From positions 37,030,430 to 37,094,429 of the forward strand of contig NC_092094.1 of NCBI RefSeq assembly GCF_045679555.1: 64,000 nucleotides of DNA, written 5' to 3'. Source of the stretch: Salvelinus alpinus. Its lineage: Eukaryota > Chordata > Actinopteri > Salmoniformes > Salmonidae. Under the pieces are notes generated by a model that was not told where the DNA came from, ran no database searches, and saw only the letters and a program-made list of their open reading frames with translations. This document shows, piece after piece, positions 11,119 through 22,583 of this stretch (position 1 is its first letter; each line of letters starts with the position of its first letter). The translations under genes were made by a program, and so were the position numbers.

Positions 11119-12251
11119 GCATTTCACATTCTCTACTGGTTGAAATTAAGTCTCTCATTTGATGAAATACTACACCTATCCTGTGTTTATCAGATCAATG
11201 CAGATTAAGGAAATTAGATATCGAAATGAACTGGTTTTAGAGTATTTACATGATGCATAGGATGTGTAGTGTACTGTTTTTTAAATTATATTTCTGTATA
11301 TATGAATTACAAATCAGCCTTTCACTAGTTAAGTCATGTTTCTAGTCTATTGCATAGTTACAATGTGTAACCATTGATGTCCGAGGACCAAGATTGGTAA
11401 ACACTGTTGAAGTGTATAATTGTAATACATACATGCAGACACAGCATCATTCAAAGACTGGTATTTGATACTCCTGGTATTGGATATGACTGAAAAATAA
11501 TCTCAGACATTCATACCTGAACTGCACCATTATTTGCCTAGGTAGAGTACATGATCAGTGAATATATTAAATGTACATGCTACAATGTAGGGAATCACAT
11601 GCATGGTAATAACTACATGTATATACGACTTGCATCCTTGGCACAAAGTTATATTATCTACTCAACCAATAAGCTTCATTGTCATTCAGATGACTGTTTT
11701 GAAGTTGATACAACTGGCTATGATTGCCGAGGTTCATAGCTAAATTCTGAACTAATATGTATAACAAACGTTTTAGGGTCAATACACAGATCGGCTACAT
11801 AGCTAACTACACATCCATTGGCATACAGGTATTTTTATCCTCCACTGCACAATAAGCAATAGTTAGCTTGCTACGTTATTTCATCTATCTGCATTGCATG
11901 GAAAATATAAGCAAGGCAAGCTTACAAAATTGTACATTCAATTTGCAGTAAATGCTTTTGCTAGCTAGATTCTTTACATCCACTGTTTCACAAGACGACA
12001 GCCTGATTTGCTGGTTGTTTCAAGAGTCCCTAAAACAGCATTACAATTTCATACTCATGTCACAACACCCATAAAGCTAGCCAGCTAACTTTAGTTGGCT
12101 AATGTTAGCTCGTCAGTTAGCTTGCTAAATCGCGATTTTCGTAAATTAACTTTATGATAAAAAATATGTATAATCCTTTGTCTCGACATTAACATATTCC
12201 TGTCAACTGTTCATTTTTTTCATGATTCGTTATGACGTTATAATCACTTAC
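11119..12251. other. Non-coding stretch, nothing assigned
   Basis: AT-rich sequence with scattered TAGCTAGC words near 12070-12130. No gene or recognised element. Confidence 0.4.
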
Positions 12252-12284
12252 ATTTGCTTCCATCCTAGTATTTTTGTCAGCCAT
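12252..12284 (-). CDS. Possible first coding exon of an unidentified gene
   Basis: On the - strand, AAAG-ATGG starts MADKNTRMEAN and runs straight into a consensus donor (GCAAAT/GTAAGT, donor at 12246-12251). The upstream 80 bases are comparatively GC-rich and contain CCAAT. No second exon could be fixed on this strand, so this may be chance. Confidence 0.22.
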
Positions 12285-12564
12285 CTTTGCTGAAGAAAGT
12301 CTCCAGCCTTGGGTCGCATAGCATCAAATTCGTCATGGGAACCACTCGATATTATTGGTCATCGCCCAGCGGTCGCCGCTGGTGATTTGCATAAAATTGG
12401 GAAAAGTTTATTTTTCACCGCCTCCCACGCCACCTTCCCACCACCCGAAGGTCCCCCGCCCTCTCCGCTTTCCTTCCATTGAAATGAATGGGAAGCGGTG
12501 CTTCACCACATGCCATCTTGTGCTAGTGTACATGGGTCGTTAATGTGTTGTGAAATCTTTGTAT

Positions 12565-12656
12565 AATTCTCTTAATTTTTCTGGACCCCAGAAAGAGTAG
12601 CTGCTGCCTTGGCAGCTAATGGAGATCCATAATAAATATTAATACAAAATACAAAT
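12565..12656 (+). mobile_element. 3' end of a LINE (L2/CR1 type tail)
   Basis: The ending contains CTGGACCCCAGAAAGAGTAG, GGCAGCTAATGGAGATCC and a short A/T-rich tandem tail. The same tail occurs in reverse at 43140-43260. Only the 3' end is present. Confidence 0.65.
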
Positions 12657-13060
12657 ACAGTTGTGTCAAGTTGGCTGGATGTCCTTTGGGTGGTGGACCA
12701 TGGGAAACTGGTCCACCACCCAAAGGGAAACTGGGGAACACATGGGAAACTGTTGAGTGTGAAAACCCCAGCAACGCAGTTCTTGACACACTCAAACTGG
12801 TGCACCTGGCACCTATTACCATATACTGTTCAAAGGCACTTAAATCTTTTGTCATGCCCATTCACCCTCTGAATGGCACACATATACGATCCAGGTGTCA
12901 ATTGTATGAAGGCTTAAGAATCCTTCTTTAACCTGTCTCCTCTCCTTCATCTACGAATTAAAGTGTATTTAACAGGTGGCATCAATAAGGGATTATAGCT
13001 TTCACCAGGTCAGTCCATGTCATGGAAAGTGTATATAAAACACAGGAAAATCATGTTTTT
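12657..13060. repeat. Salmonid dispersed repeat with internal hairpin
   Basis: This block (GTCAAGTTGGCTGGATGTCC start, then CTTGACACACTCAAACTGG, CATTCACCCTCTGAATGGCA, CATCAATAAGGGATTATAGC) resembles a very common non-coding salmonid repeat that I recall from many gene introns. It includes a perfect 18-bp inverted repeat at 12683-12700 and 12709-12726 with an 8-nt loop. No coding capacity. Confidence 0.6.
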
Positions 13061-13186
13061 GACTGCACTGGGCCTTTAAAGCATATTGAGAGAGTGAGTG
13101 AGAGAGAGAGGTGGGGCAAGGCCAAGGGTAAAGGATTCAGAGTGAATTAGGCCTATGCGACCACAAAAAAACATCTGAGTATTGTA

Positions 13187-13204
13187 TTTTTTTTATTAAT
13201 ATTT
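13187..13204 (-). terminator. Candidate poly(A) signals for the pard6a transcript
   Basis: On the - strand, AATAAAATATTAATAAAAAA gives two overlapping AATAAA signals. They are the clearest ones found downstream of the pard6a stop, about 3.9 kb away. If used, the 3' UTR would include a LINE tail and a SINE. Only suggestive. Confidence 0.3.
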
Positions 13205-13984
13205 TATTATAATATGTAATTTCACAAACAGCATATGACATTCACAGTATTGTACACCCTGACCCATCAGATTCATATAAACACTTTGTTCCTCTGTTTG
13301 GTTCCCGGTACTCAAAGAAATAGAAATGTCCTCTCCAGGATTCTCATATACAAATAAAAGTACAAGAATAAGAAAAATACTCTCCATATTTTACACATTT
13401 ATAAAATGTTCTTTTCCAACAAAATCTCCCAGTGAATCAAAAAAAATCCCTTGTTTATATAATTTTTCATTTGTATCTATACATATACAATTACATACAT
13501 GAAAATATTATTCGGTACAGTACGTGGTAGCTTTTCTGTTATAGATGAGTGCAGATTTCTGTAAGTAGATTAAAAGACCATACTGTATCTGTGAAGGTGA
13601 TTCTCTTGTATTTTCTACAAGGATGTCCAAGGACTATGTACTTGTGTTTCTTGGTTTATAAAGAGAACAAGCTTTAAAAATGCATCTTATGATGGCCTCT
13701 TTCAATAGATAATTGCCCCTCCCCTCTTATCAAAGAGAACATCTTCATTCTCAGGTTAATTAATGTAGTGACCCATACAACTGCAGCTCAGTGCCAGTGA
13801 CCCATACAACTGCAGCTCTAGTAAAACAATAACGACCAGGCCATAGGAGGTCTTCATGCTCTGCTGGTTTTGTTGTGTCTTATTGGTCAATTCAATAATC
13901 TAAGTCAACATTAAGATGGGGAGTTAATAAACTTGTGTTATTCCAGTGATATTCCAGTTGGTTCCAGATTGAGTGCTGACCTAC

Positions 13985-14235
13985 AGCTACATCATGACGA
14001 CGCCAGGTCAGCGGAGTCAATCACCACCTTCCGGAGACACCTGAAACCCCACCTCTTTAAGGAATACCTAGGATAGGATAAAGTAATCCTTCTAACCCCC
14101 CCCCCCTTAAAAGAGTTAGATGCACTATTGTAAAGTGGTTGTTCCACTGGATATCATAAGGTGAATGCACCAATTTGTAAGTCGCTCTGGATAAGAGCGT
14201 CTGCTAAATGACTTAAATGTAAATGTAAATGTAAT
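13985..14235 (+). mobile_element. 3' end of an L2-type LINE
   Basis: 13998-14074 encodes the end of a LINE protein (TTFRRHLKPHLFKEYLG then TAG). A 3' UTR follows with TAAGTCGCTCTGGATAAGAG, CGTCTGCTAAATGACTTAAA and a short TGTAAA tandem tail. This end is typical of a fish L2-clade LINE. It is 5' truncated. Confidence 0.85.
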
Positions 14236-14483
14236 GTCCATGTAAAACACAATATTGTCCTTCTGGTGTGGTAGGTCATCTGATGCTCCTGCTGTCTCTG
14301 TGATTCACTCCAGACATAAAGACACAGCCAGAAACAGACACAGCCCATCAACTAGCCTGGAGGTCGTGGGCATTGCTAACTGTGAGGGCCGTCAGAGTTT
14401 TCCTTCAGTCCAGTACTAACAGAGGGTCAGGGGGCCCTTGTGTTCAGGAGTAGTGAGGGTCAGAACCAACAACCATAAGCTTG

Positions 14484-14896
14484 GAGTTTTTTTTTAACCC
14501 CCTTTTTCTCCCAATTTCAATTACGATCTTGTCTCATCGCTGCAACTCACTTGGGAGAGGCGAAAGTCGAGTCATGCGTCCTCCGAAACATGACCTCCTT
14601 AACACCCGCCCGCTTAACCCGGAAGCCAGCTGCAGGAAACACCGTTCAACTGACGATCGAAATCAGCCTGCAGGCACCCGGCCTGCCACAAGGAGTCGCT
14701 AGAGCGCGATGAGCCAAGTACAGCCCCCCCGCCAAACCCTCCCCTAACCCGGGCGACGCTGGGCCAATTGTGCACCGCCCTATGGGACTCCTGGTCATGG
14801 CAGGTTGTGACACAGACTGGGATCGAACCCAGGTCTGTAGTGATGCCTCAAGCACTGCGAAGCAGTGCCTTAGACTGCTGCACCACTCGGGAGGCC
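14484..14896 (-). mobile_element. Long tRNA-derived SINE (Slm-type), with target duplication
   Basis: On the - strand it starts GGCCTCCCGAGTGGTGCAGC with A and B boxes. It continues through AATTGGCCCAGCGTCGCC and ends in a stretch matching GAGGACGCATGACTCGAC and GGGAGAAAAAGGGGG. The flanks AAGCTTG at 14477-14483 and 14897-14903 form a 7-bp target-site duplication. Confidence 0.9.
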
Positions 14897-14903
14897 AAGC
14901 TTG

Positions 14904-17143
14904 TAGATTTTAGACCGTCTGCCTCACAGCTCTCACTGCAAGATGATACCCAAAGCCTCAAAAGTAAGAGGAACTCTCTCCTCCTTCCCTCTCCATGCTC
15001 CTCTGGTTTAGATATCAAGAAGGGAGTTAATTGTATGAACAAGGTCCCAATGTGCAGAGCTCTAGGCTTTTCAAACATGAAAGGAATTTCCTTATTTTAC
15101 ACAAAAACACGGCAGTCACAAGTGGGCCTGTAGACAGCTGGGTCTATAAGAGGCCGTGACCTTCTGGAGCAACAGCACTCCATGTTATTTCTGTTGTGTT
15201 CCCCTTCTGTCAAATTTTCAGGGGAGAGAAACCTTGTCCTGAAGGAAAATGGAATTGGTTTCTCTAAAAGCAAGATAGCAAGTCTGTCAGGGAAATTCTC
15301 CAGGATCTAATGTTTCATGCTGGGACCTCTGTAACTCCAAGCAACCCCTGACTTCACTGAAGCAGATACTATGAGAGAGGAATACAAAGCCAAATCACCT
15401 GACTATGTTTAAGATTAGGCAAGTGTTTGGTGGCTGTAAAGTAAATAAAAGACGGTGGTATTCTCTTGAAGATGGTTCTGGGACAGATTCAATTGTTAGA
15501 TATACTGCTATAATGCATCCCCATTCCCCACGTCAGTGTGTAAACGTTGTCACTATCTGAAAGTCAAATAAATATGATTTTACCTCTACATCGGGAGAAA
15601 GAGGACCATATTTCCCTCCTATTTCCTATACTAACACCATGATGATTAACAGCCCCATTACATATTTTCCTAGAAAAGAGTATGATATGCCATAACTTTG
15701 TGTATTGAATTGTAGTAGGGATGTTCAGATGGGACCCATGGATCAAAGCACACATTGTAAAAGCCTCACTTGACTTTGTTGTGTTGTGTGTACAGTAATA
15801 CCATGACATTCCTCCTGGGGATGAGCAGAGGAAGACCGGTATGTTTCGAGATGTGCTGTATGTGAATCCAATTCACAATGACTTCTAATCAGAGGAATAA
15901 AAGCTAAGACTGTCTATTATATTGAGAAGATATTTGAGTGAGCACTAACAATGGAAATACATGTCCTCAAAGATGGGAGGCGAGATCAGGTGGGACCATT
16001 CTAGCCAATAAGCGGGCAGACGCGTGTGAACAACAGACCATAGAGATAGATAGAGGACTCTTCTTTGTATTTGTGCCACCATAGGCTATTTAAAGTAGTA
16101 CATTTTCTTCATTGGCTTATTGCCTCTAACTCAAAAAAATCCCAACCCAATTGACTACTTTAAAATGGTGGAAGCCCTCAATGGCAATGTCCATGGTAAA
16201 AGGGGTTATATCCATGAAGAGTCCTCTATCTATCTCTATGACAACAGGCACTTCTCTGATATAAAGTCGTTTTTGGGTAAGTTGCCGAAAAGCTACGTGC
16301 GTCCACATATATCAGTGCATTCGTAACAACCTAACCATTACGAAATTTCTATTCGATAAAATAAGCCTCACCTAGCAAATTAGCAATTGTATTTTTTGAT
16401 GACCAAATTCAACCCTCTCATGCACCTTCATACAAAAATTCCTCACTTTGTGGGCTTATTTTCGTGGACAGATTTTGTAAAACCTCCCGCGTCGCCTATT
16501 CCTCTCTGATAAAAGCTATTGTCAGCTAAGCAGGCGAACAACCAGCAGCACAGCACAATCAGCAATGATTGTCACAGTCACAGAAGAGAACACACTGTTT
16601 GGACATGCTGAGGAAGTATTGCAGAATGCAGGAAGAGCAAGAGAAAAGGGCTATGTTTGTTAATGTCCCACACAGACAGACAGACATAACATTTCACATT
16701 CTGTCTGCTTCTCCTGCCAATCTTTACCTTTGCACTGACACCCAACGGCACTGTTTAGAATTGAAGTGAGAGGTGGTCTTGTTTGAAAGTAAAATATAAG
16801 TGATAAAAATAAGGCGAGTTGTGCGGAAAGCCGTAAGGCACTTCCATTATGGTGGTGGTGACAGCGATCATCATGTGTTTTGTAGTAAGTAGGCATCAGG
16901 ATTCACACTACACTGACCACTGAGTTCATTACATGATGACTGCTGGTTCCACAGTGTTTAGTTGCATGGAATACACATCAGATACTTTTAAGGTAAAGCC
17001 ATCATCATTGCCTTTATCATTGTTGTGAGTTGTTTTCTGTTATGAGGTAACAATTAAAATTGTTGTTTTATGTTCAGATAACGTTCATATGTTGATTTTC
17101 TCCAATTGTGCATGTTTAGTCTTCTGTTATTAATGTCCGGGTT
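14904..17143 (-). other. 3' flank and possible 3' UTR of pard6a
   Basis: No coding frame with recognisable content. It lies directly after the pard6a stop and could be 3' UTR in whole or part. No close AATAAA was found on the - strand between here and the stop. Confidence 0.4.
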
Positions 17144-18051
17144 TTACAGTGTGATGATGTTCCCATCCTCTCTCATGCTCTCCTGGCTGCTGCTGGTCTT
17201 GGTGGGGCTGCCGTTGTGTGTAGGGGTGGTCAGGGAGCTCAGGGAGGCCTTGCTGTCTGACAGAGAGCCGCTGCTGGGCTGGGACATGCTCTGGGGGAGG
17301 GGCCGTTGCCCCAGTGACGAGGACAATGGAGACTCTCTGTGGCTGCCGTTACCGTTGGACACACAGCGATGGGGCAGGTAAGGTGGCAGGCTGTCAGTCT
17401 CAATGATAAGGTCTCCATCTCCGTCCTCGTCGCTGTCGCCCTCCGCCACGCTGTTACTGTTGCTATGGTGACTGACACTCTGAGAGGCAGTGCTGGGGGC
17501 TGAGTCATGGGAGAATGCGGAGCCTACGGATCCAGAGGAGCTGTTCCCCCCTGCCGAGACCCTGCTTGCCCGGGGCACCACGTTGTTGCGCTGGTTGGCC
17601 GGCTTCACCGTCACGATCAGGTTGTGGCTGTTGGCCACCATCATGTCTGTCACCTGGTCCAGAGACTTGCCAGCCACATCAATGCCGTTGACCTCCAGGA
17701 TCTCATCGTTGACCCCCAGCAGGCCTGTGCTCTCAGCCAGGCCTCCACGCACCAGCCGTGAGATGAAGACACCAGGCACCTTCTCCACGCCATGAGGTGT
17801 GACCCGCATGCTCACCCCGTCCCGAATATAGAAACCCAGGGGCTTGTGGGTACCGTGCTTGTGCAGGCGGACACGCCGGTGTGTCTCGGGCAGGATGTCG
17901 ACATCGATGATGGAGGAGATCTGGCGGAAGTCCTGGGGAAGGCCAATCATCAGGCCTGGTTTGGTCTTCTGCTGTGCCGGGAGCAACCCTGCCAGGCCTT
18001 TTTTCCTCCTCTGCAGGGAGTTGGTGGCAAAGACCACAGGCTCATCCACAT
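17144..18051 (-). CDS. pard6a: Last coding exon of pard6a (Par-6 polarity protein): semi-CRIB, PDZ, C-terminal tail
   Basis: Par-6 is the adaptor of the Par polarity complex: it binds aPKC through PB1, Cdc42-GTP through the semi-CRIB plus PDZ, and Par-3 through the PDZ. The acceptor gtcctgtag ends at 18052, and the exon opens in phase 1 ([20 protein letters not shown]). The semi-[24 protein letters not shown] follows, then RVRLHKHG and the PDZ, with the carboxylate loop in [10 protein letters not shown] and helix residues [20 protein letters not shown]. After NQRNNVV comes a Ser/Asn-rich tail with an acidic patch ([17 protein letters not shown]). It ends EDGNIITL with TAA at 17144-17146. [17 protein letters not shown] and [15 protein letters not shown] fit PARD6A better than PARD6B or PARD6G. 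An apparent longer start at 18118 is intronic. The frame is intact over 302 residues and is probably functional. Confidence 0.95.
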
Positions 18052-19650
18052 CTACAGGACAGAGAGAGGCACAGACAAAAGCCATGTCAGACAAAGCCAT
18101 AAAATGACAAGGCAGCACCAGGGTCTCAGTTCATTCCAAATATGGACCATCAAATAAATGGTAGTATGCTCTGAGACAGTAAGGGCATTATGTTCAAGAT
18201 GTCAACAGCTAACCTAGGGGTAAGACATGGGTTCAATCTGGTCAGTTGGAGAGTAAAAAGAAGGGAAACAGCACAGGTTTTAAATCGCCTCTAATCTTTT
18301 CTAATGCCAACCGTCTGTCTTTCCGTGTGTAAACCGTCAAACCCTAACTTTAAGATGTGGAGAAAGTTCACCTTTCAACTCTCAAGAAGGAAGTCTCATT
18401 TCCCTACTATACAAATACACCTATTGATATAGAATGCAGTGGTCTCACTTTATCCTGCTGTATGTTTCTTTTGGCTTTTCTCTGGGAGATTCGTTAAGAT
18501 CAAATATTATGTCAACCATAGAGGCCCTGTGAAGTTATATAGTCATTTCTATGATGTCAACAATCTGACCTGAGATTTTCAAAAACAGTTGGTCTCTATT
18601 CCACTGTTTTCATAGTTACCACTCCCAATACCTCTTAACCCATTTCTCCTCTCTGTCTCTGTCTGTCCATCCCTCACACACACACACTTTTCCCCCCTTT
18701 TTTTTCTCCACCTTTATTTAACCAGGTAGGCTAGTTGAGAACAAGGCTAGTTGAGAACAGTTCAACACATACAACAACACAGAGTTACACATGGAATAAA
18801 CAAAAACATACAATCAATAATACAGTAGAAAAAGTCTATATACAGCATGTGCAAATAAGGTAGGATAAGGGAGGTAAGGCACTAAAGAGGCCATGGTGGC
18901 GAAGTAATTACAATATAGCAATTAAACACTGGAATGGTAGAATGTGCAGAAGATGAATGTGCAAGTAGATACTGGGGTGCAAAGGAACAAGATAAATAAA
19001 TAAATAAATAAATACAGTATGGGGATGAGGTAGTTGGATGGGTTATTTACAGATGGGCTTTGTACAGGTGCAGTGATCTGTGAGCTGCTCTGACAGCTGG
19101 TGCTTAAAGCTAGTGAGGGAGATATGAGTCTCCAGCTTCAGTGATTTTTGCAGTTTGTTCCAGTCATTGGCAGCAGAGAACTGGAAGGAGAGGCGACCAA
19201 AGGAAGAATTGGCTTTGGGGCTGACCAGTGAGATATACCTGGTGGGTGCTGCTATGGTGACCAGTGAGCTGAGATAAGGTGGGGCTTTACCTAGCAGAGA
19301 CTTGTAGATCACCTGGAGCCAGTGGGTTTGGCGACGAGTATGAAGCGAGGGCCAGCCAACGAGAGCGTACAGGTCACAGTGGTGGGTAGTATATGGGGCT
19401 TTGGTGACAAAACGGATGGCACTGTGATAGATTGCATCCAATTTGTTGTGTAGAGTGTTGGAGGCTATTTTGTAAATGACATCGCCGAAGTCGAGGATCG
19501 GTAGGATGGTCAGTTTTACGAGGGTATGTTTGGCAGCATGAGTGAAGGATGCTTTGTTGCGAAATAGGAAGCCGATTCTAGATTTAATTTTGGATTGGAG
19601 ATGTTTAATGTGAGTCTGGAAGGAGAGTTTACAGTCTAACCAGACACCTA

Positions 19651-21195
19651 CAGTCGTGGCCAAAAGTTGAGAATGACCCAAATATTAATTTCCACAAAGT
19701 TTGCTGCTTCAGTGTCTTTAGATATTTTTGTCAGATGTTACTATGGAATACTGAAGTATAATTACAAGCATTTCATAAGTGTCAAAGGCTTTTATTGACA
19801 ATTACATGAAGTTGATGCAAAGAGTCAATATTTGCAGTGTTGACCCTTCTTTTTCAAGACCTCCGCAATCCGCCCTGGCATGCTGTCAATTAACTTCTGG
19901 GCCACATCCTGACTGATGGCAGCCCATTCTTGCATAATCAGTGCTTGGAGTTTGTCAGAATTTGTGGGTTTTTGTTTGTCCACCCGCCTCTTGAAGATTG
20001 ACCACAAGTTCTCAAATGGGATTAAGGTCTGGGGAGTTTCCTGGCCATGGACCCAAAATATCGATGTTTTGTTCCCCGAGCCACTTAGTTATCACTTTTG
20101 CCTTATGGCAAGGTGCTCCATCATGCTGGAAAATGCATTGTTCGTCACCAAACTGTTCCTGGATGGTTGGGAGAAGTTGCTCTCAGAGGATGTGTTGGTA
20201 CCATTCTTTATTCATGGCTGTGTTCTTAGGCAAAATTGTGAGTGAGCCCACTCCCTTGGCTGAGAAGCAACCCCACACATGAATGGTCTCAGCATGCTTT
20301 ACTATTGGCATGGCACAGGACTGATGGTAGCGCTCACCTTGTCTTCTCCGGACAAGCTTTTTTCCGGATGCCCCCAAACAATCGGAAAGGGGATTCATCA
20401 GAGAAAATGACTTTACCCCAGTCCTCAGCAGTCCAATCCCTGTACCTTTTGCAGAATATCAGTCTGTCCCTGATATTTTTCCTGGAGAGACGTGGCTTCT
20501 TTGCTGCCCTTCTTGACACCAGGCCATTCTCCAAAAAGTTTTCGCCTCATTGTGCATGCAGATGCACTCACACCTGCCTGCTGCCATTCCTGAGCAAGCT
20601 CTGTACTGGTGGTGCCCCGATCCCGCAGCTGAATCAACTTTAGGAGACGGTCCTGGCGCTTGCTGGACTTTCTTGGGTGCCCTGAAGCCTTCTTCACAAC
20701 AATTGAACCGCTCTCCTTGAAGTTCTTGATGATCCGATAAATGGTTGATTTAGGTGCAATCTTACTGGCAGCAATATCCTTGCCTGTGAAGCCCTTTTTG
20801 TGCAAAGCAATGATGACGGCACGTGTTTCCTTGCAAGTAACCATGATTGACAGAGGAAGAACAATGATTCCAAGCACCACCCTCCTTTTGAAGCTTCCAG
20901 TCTGTTATTCAAACTCAATCAGCATGACAGAGTGATCTCCAGCCTTGTCCTCGTCAACACTCACACCTGTGTTAACGAGAGAATCACTGACATGTCAGCT
21001 GGTCCTTTTGAGGCATCTTTTTGGGGGATTCAGTTAATTTGCATGGCAAAGAGGGACTTTGCAATTAGTTGCAATTCATCTGATCACTCTTCATAACATT
21101 CTGGAGTATATGCAAATTGCCATCATACAAACAGAGGCAGCCGACTTTGTGAAAATTAATATTTGTGTCATTTTCAAAACTTTTGGCCACGACTG
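19651..21195 (-). mobile_element. Tc1-like element inside the LINE, 1545 bp
   Basis: The ends are CAGTCGTGGCCAAAAGTT and its inverted form, with TA at 19649-19650 and 21196-21197. It carries one - strand transposase, broken by frameshifts (next entry). Confidence 0.95.
19825..20841 (-). pseudogene. Tc1-like transposase pseudogene
   Basis: N-terminal HTH part (TCKETRAVIIALHKKGFTGK, IAPKSTIYRIIKNFKESGS) with GHPRKSSKRQD, then a second HTH-like segment. At 20334-20534 it is in another frame, with KVIFSDESPF giving the first catalytic Asp. At 20183-20398 there is another shift, with HVWGCFSAKGVGSLTILP. The C-terminal segment near 19825-20007 (ALIMQEWAAISQ, LIDSMPGRIAEVLKKKG) is again displaced. 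At least three frameshifts make it inactive. Confidence 0.9.
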
Positions 21196-22583
21196 TAGGT
21201 ATTTGTAGTTGTCCACATATTCTAAGTCAGAACTGTCCAGAGTAGTGATGCTGGACAGGCGGGCAGGTGCGGGCAGCGATCGGTTGAAGAGCATGCATTT
21301 AGTTTTACTTCCATTTAAGAGAAGTTGGAGGCCACGGAAGGAGAGTTGTATGGCATTGAAGCTCGTCTGTAGGTTAGTTAACACAGTGTCCAAAGAAGGG
21401 CCAGAGATAAACAGAATGGTGTCATCTGCGTAGAGGTGGATCAAAGAATCACCAGCAGCAAGCGCGACATCATTGATGTATACAGAGAAGAGAGTCAGCC
21501 CGAGAATTGAACCCTGTGGCACCCCCATAGAGACTGCCAGAGGTCCGGACAACAGAGCTTCCTTGCGCTGATTGAGAGCAGAGATTGCTGGGAACAGGAG
21601 AACAGTACTTCAGAACCTGCCCCAGGGGTAGTGGGGTATGTGTAAGGACACAGTGAGGATTTCCATAACTCTCAATCCCTACTGAGGGGTCAGAGGTTGT
21701 GAAACAGAATCAGATTGCATACCAGTCAGATGAATCACCGCTTCAGTCCCCACTGTTTACATTAAACAGACAAGACAGCCTAGCTCTATCATCACACCCA
21801 CCTGACACATTCTCTGGTGTGACAGAAATAAACAAATGTGTTGTTTTTAGTGCTAGCTGGCAGGTAGCAGCACAGGGAGGAACCACTCAGGGCTCTGTTC
21901 TAAATGTGAAGCGACACTTGCTGGGGAGGAGAGAATATTTTAAGTTATTTTTAAACTGCGGAGAAGGATGTGCTGTGTGATCCTGTTTCTCAGAAAGACA
22001 CGGAGGAGAGGTCTGGATGTGGTTATGTGGAGCACTGCCTGCTGAGAGGGTGAAACATAGAAAGTCATCAACACCTTAGAGGCCATGGCAAAAAAAAGAG
22101 AGCTTTTTCCACACCCTGTTTGGTTAGAGCTTTGGGAGATCACTGTATGACTAATGTGTATCATGGAGGATGCAGTGGATATGATCCTAACATTCAACAC
22201 TGGTAAAAGCACACTTAGCTAGTGGCTAGTAATTGCCAATAGGTTTTATGGATGACAACAAACAGATTTGACCAAAGCCACAGGCTGTTGTATGAAGGGA
22301 TGGATCAAATTGAGATCTCATGTATATCCAGGCTCAACTAGAGGGCATGAGACATAACAAGTGGGTGACAGTCTGGCCAGACTAGCTGTGAACCCTGACC
22401 TCAACACTATAAAGTGAAAACAATCTTCTGGTCACAAGAAGAAAAGCTCTTCCAACGTGGAGAATAGACAGAAAACCCAGTATATTCACTGTATATACCG
22501 TATATATGCCAATACTATAAACATTTGCCAGTTATGGAAAGTGTACAGTTTACATTTATCTGTATGTTTGTCTTAATAACATA

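Larger units (their letters stand above)
18711..21570 (-). mobile_element. 5'-truncated LINE (L2/CR1/Jockey group), split by a Tc1 element
   Basis: The - strand RT part at 21091-21552 shows GVPQGSILGLTLFSVYIND and the catalytic box YADDTILF, running to VDNYKYL. The frame resumes at 19648 with GVWLDCKLSFQTHI and continues to 19043 (C-terminal WNKLQKSLKLETH). A 3' UTR follows down to the TTTATTTAACCAGGTAGG end at about 18711. The interruption is exactly the Tc1 at 19651-21195. No endonuclease remains. A short (AAAT)n tract sits at 18993-19014. Confidence 0.9.

Noticed and set aside
14481-15133. Frames with Arg/His-rich sequence
   Set aside because: They lie over the SINE at 14484-14896 and extend into non-coding flank.
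18054-18118. Upstream Met extension of the pard6a last exon
   Set aside because: The segment is the intron's pyrimidine tract. The acceptor at 18052 joins in phase with exon 2.
17239-18157. Other frames across the pard6a exon
   Set aside because: They are shadows of a GC-rich coding exon, without domains.
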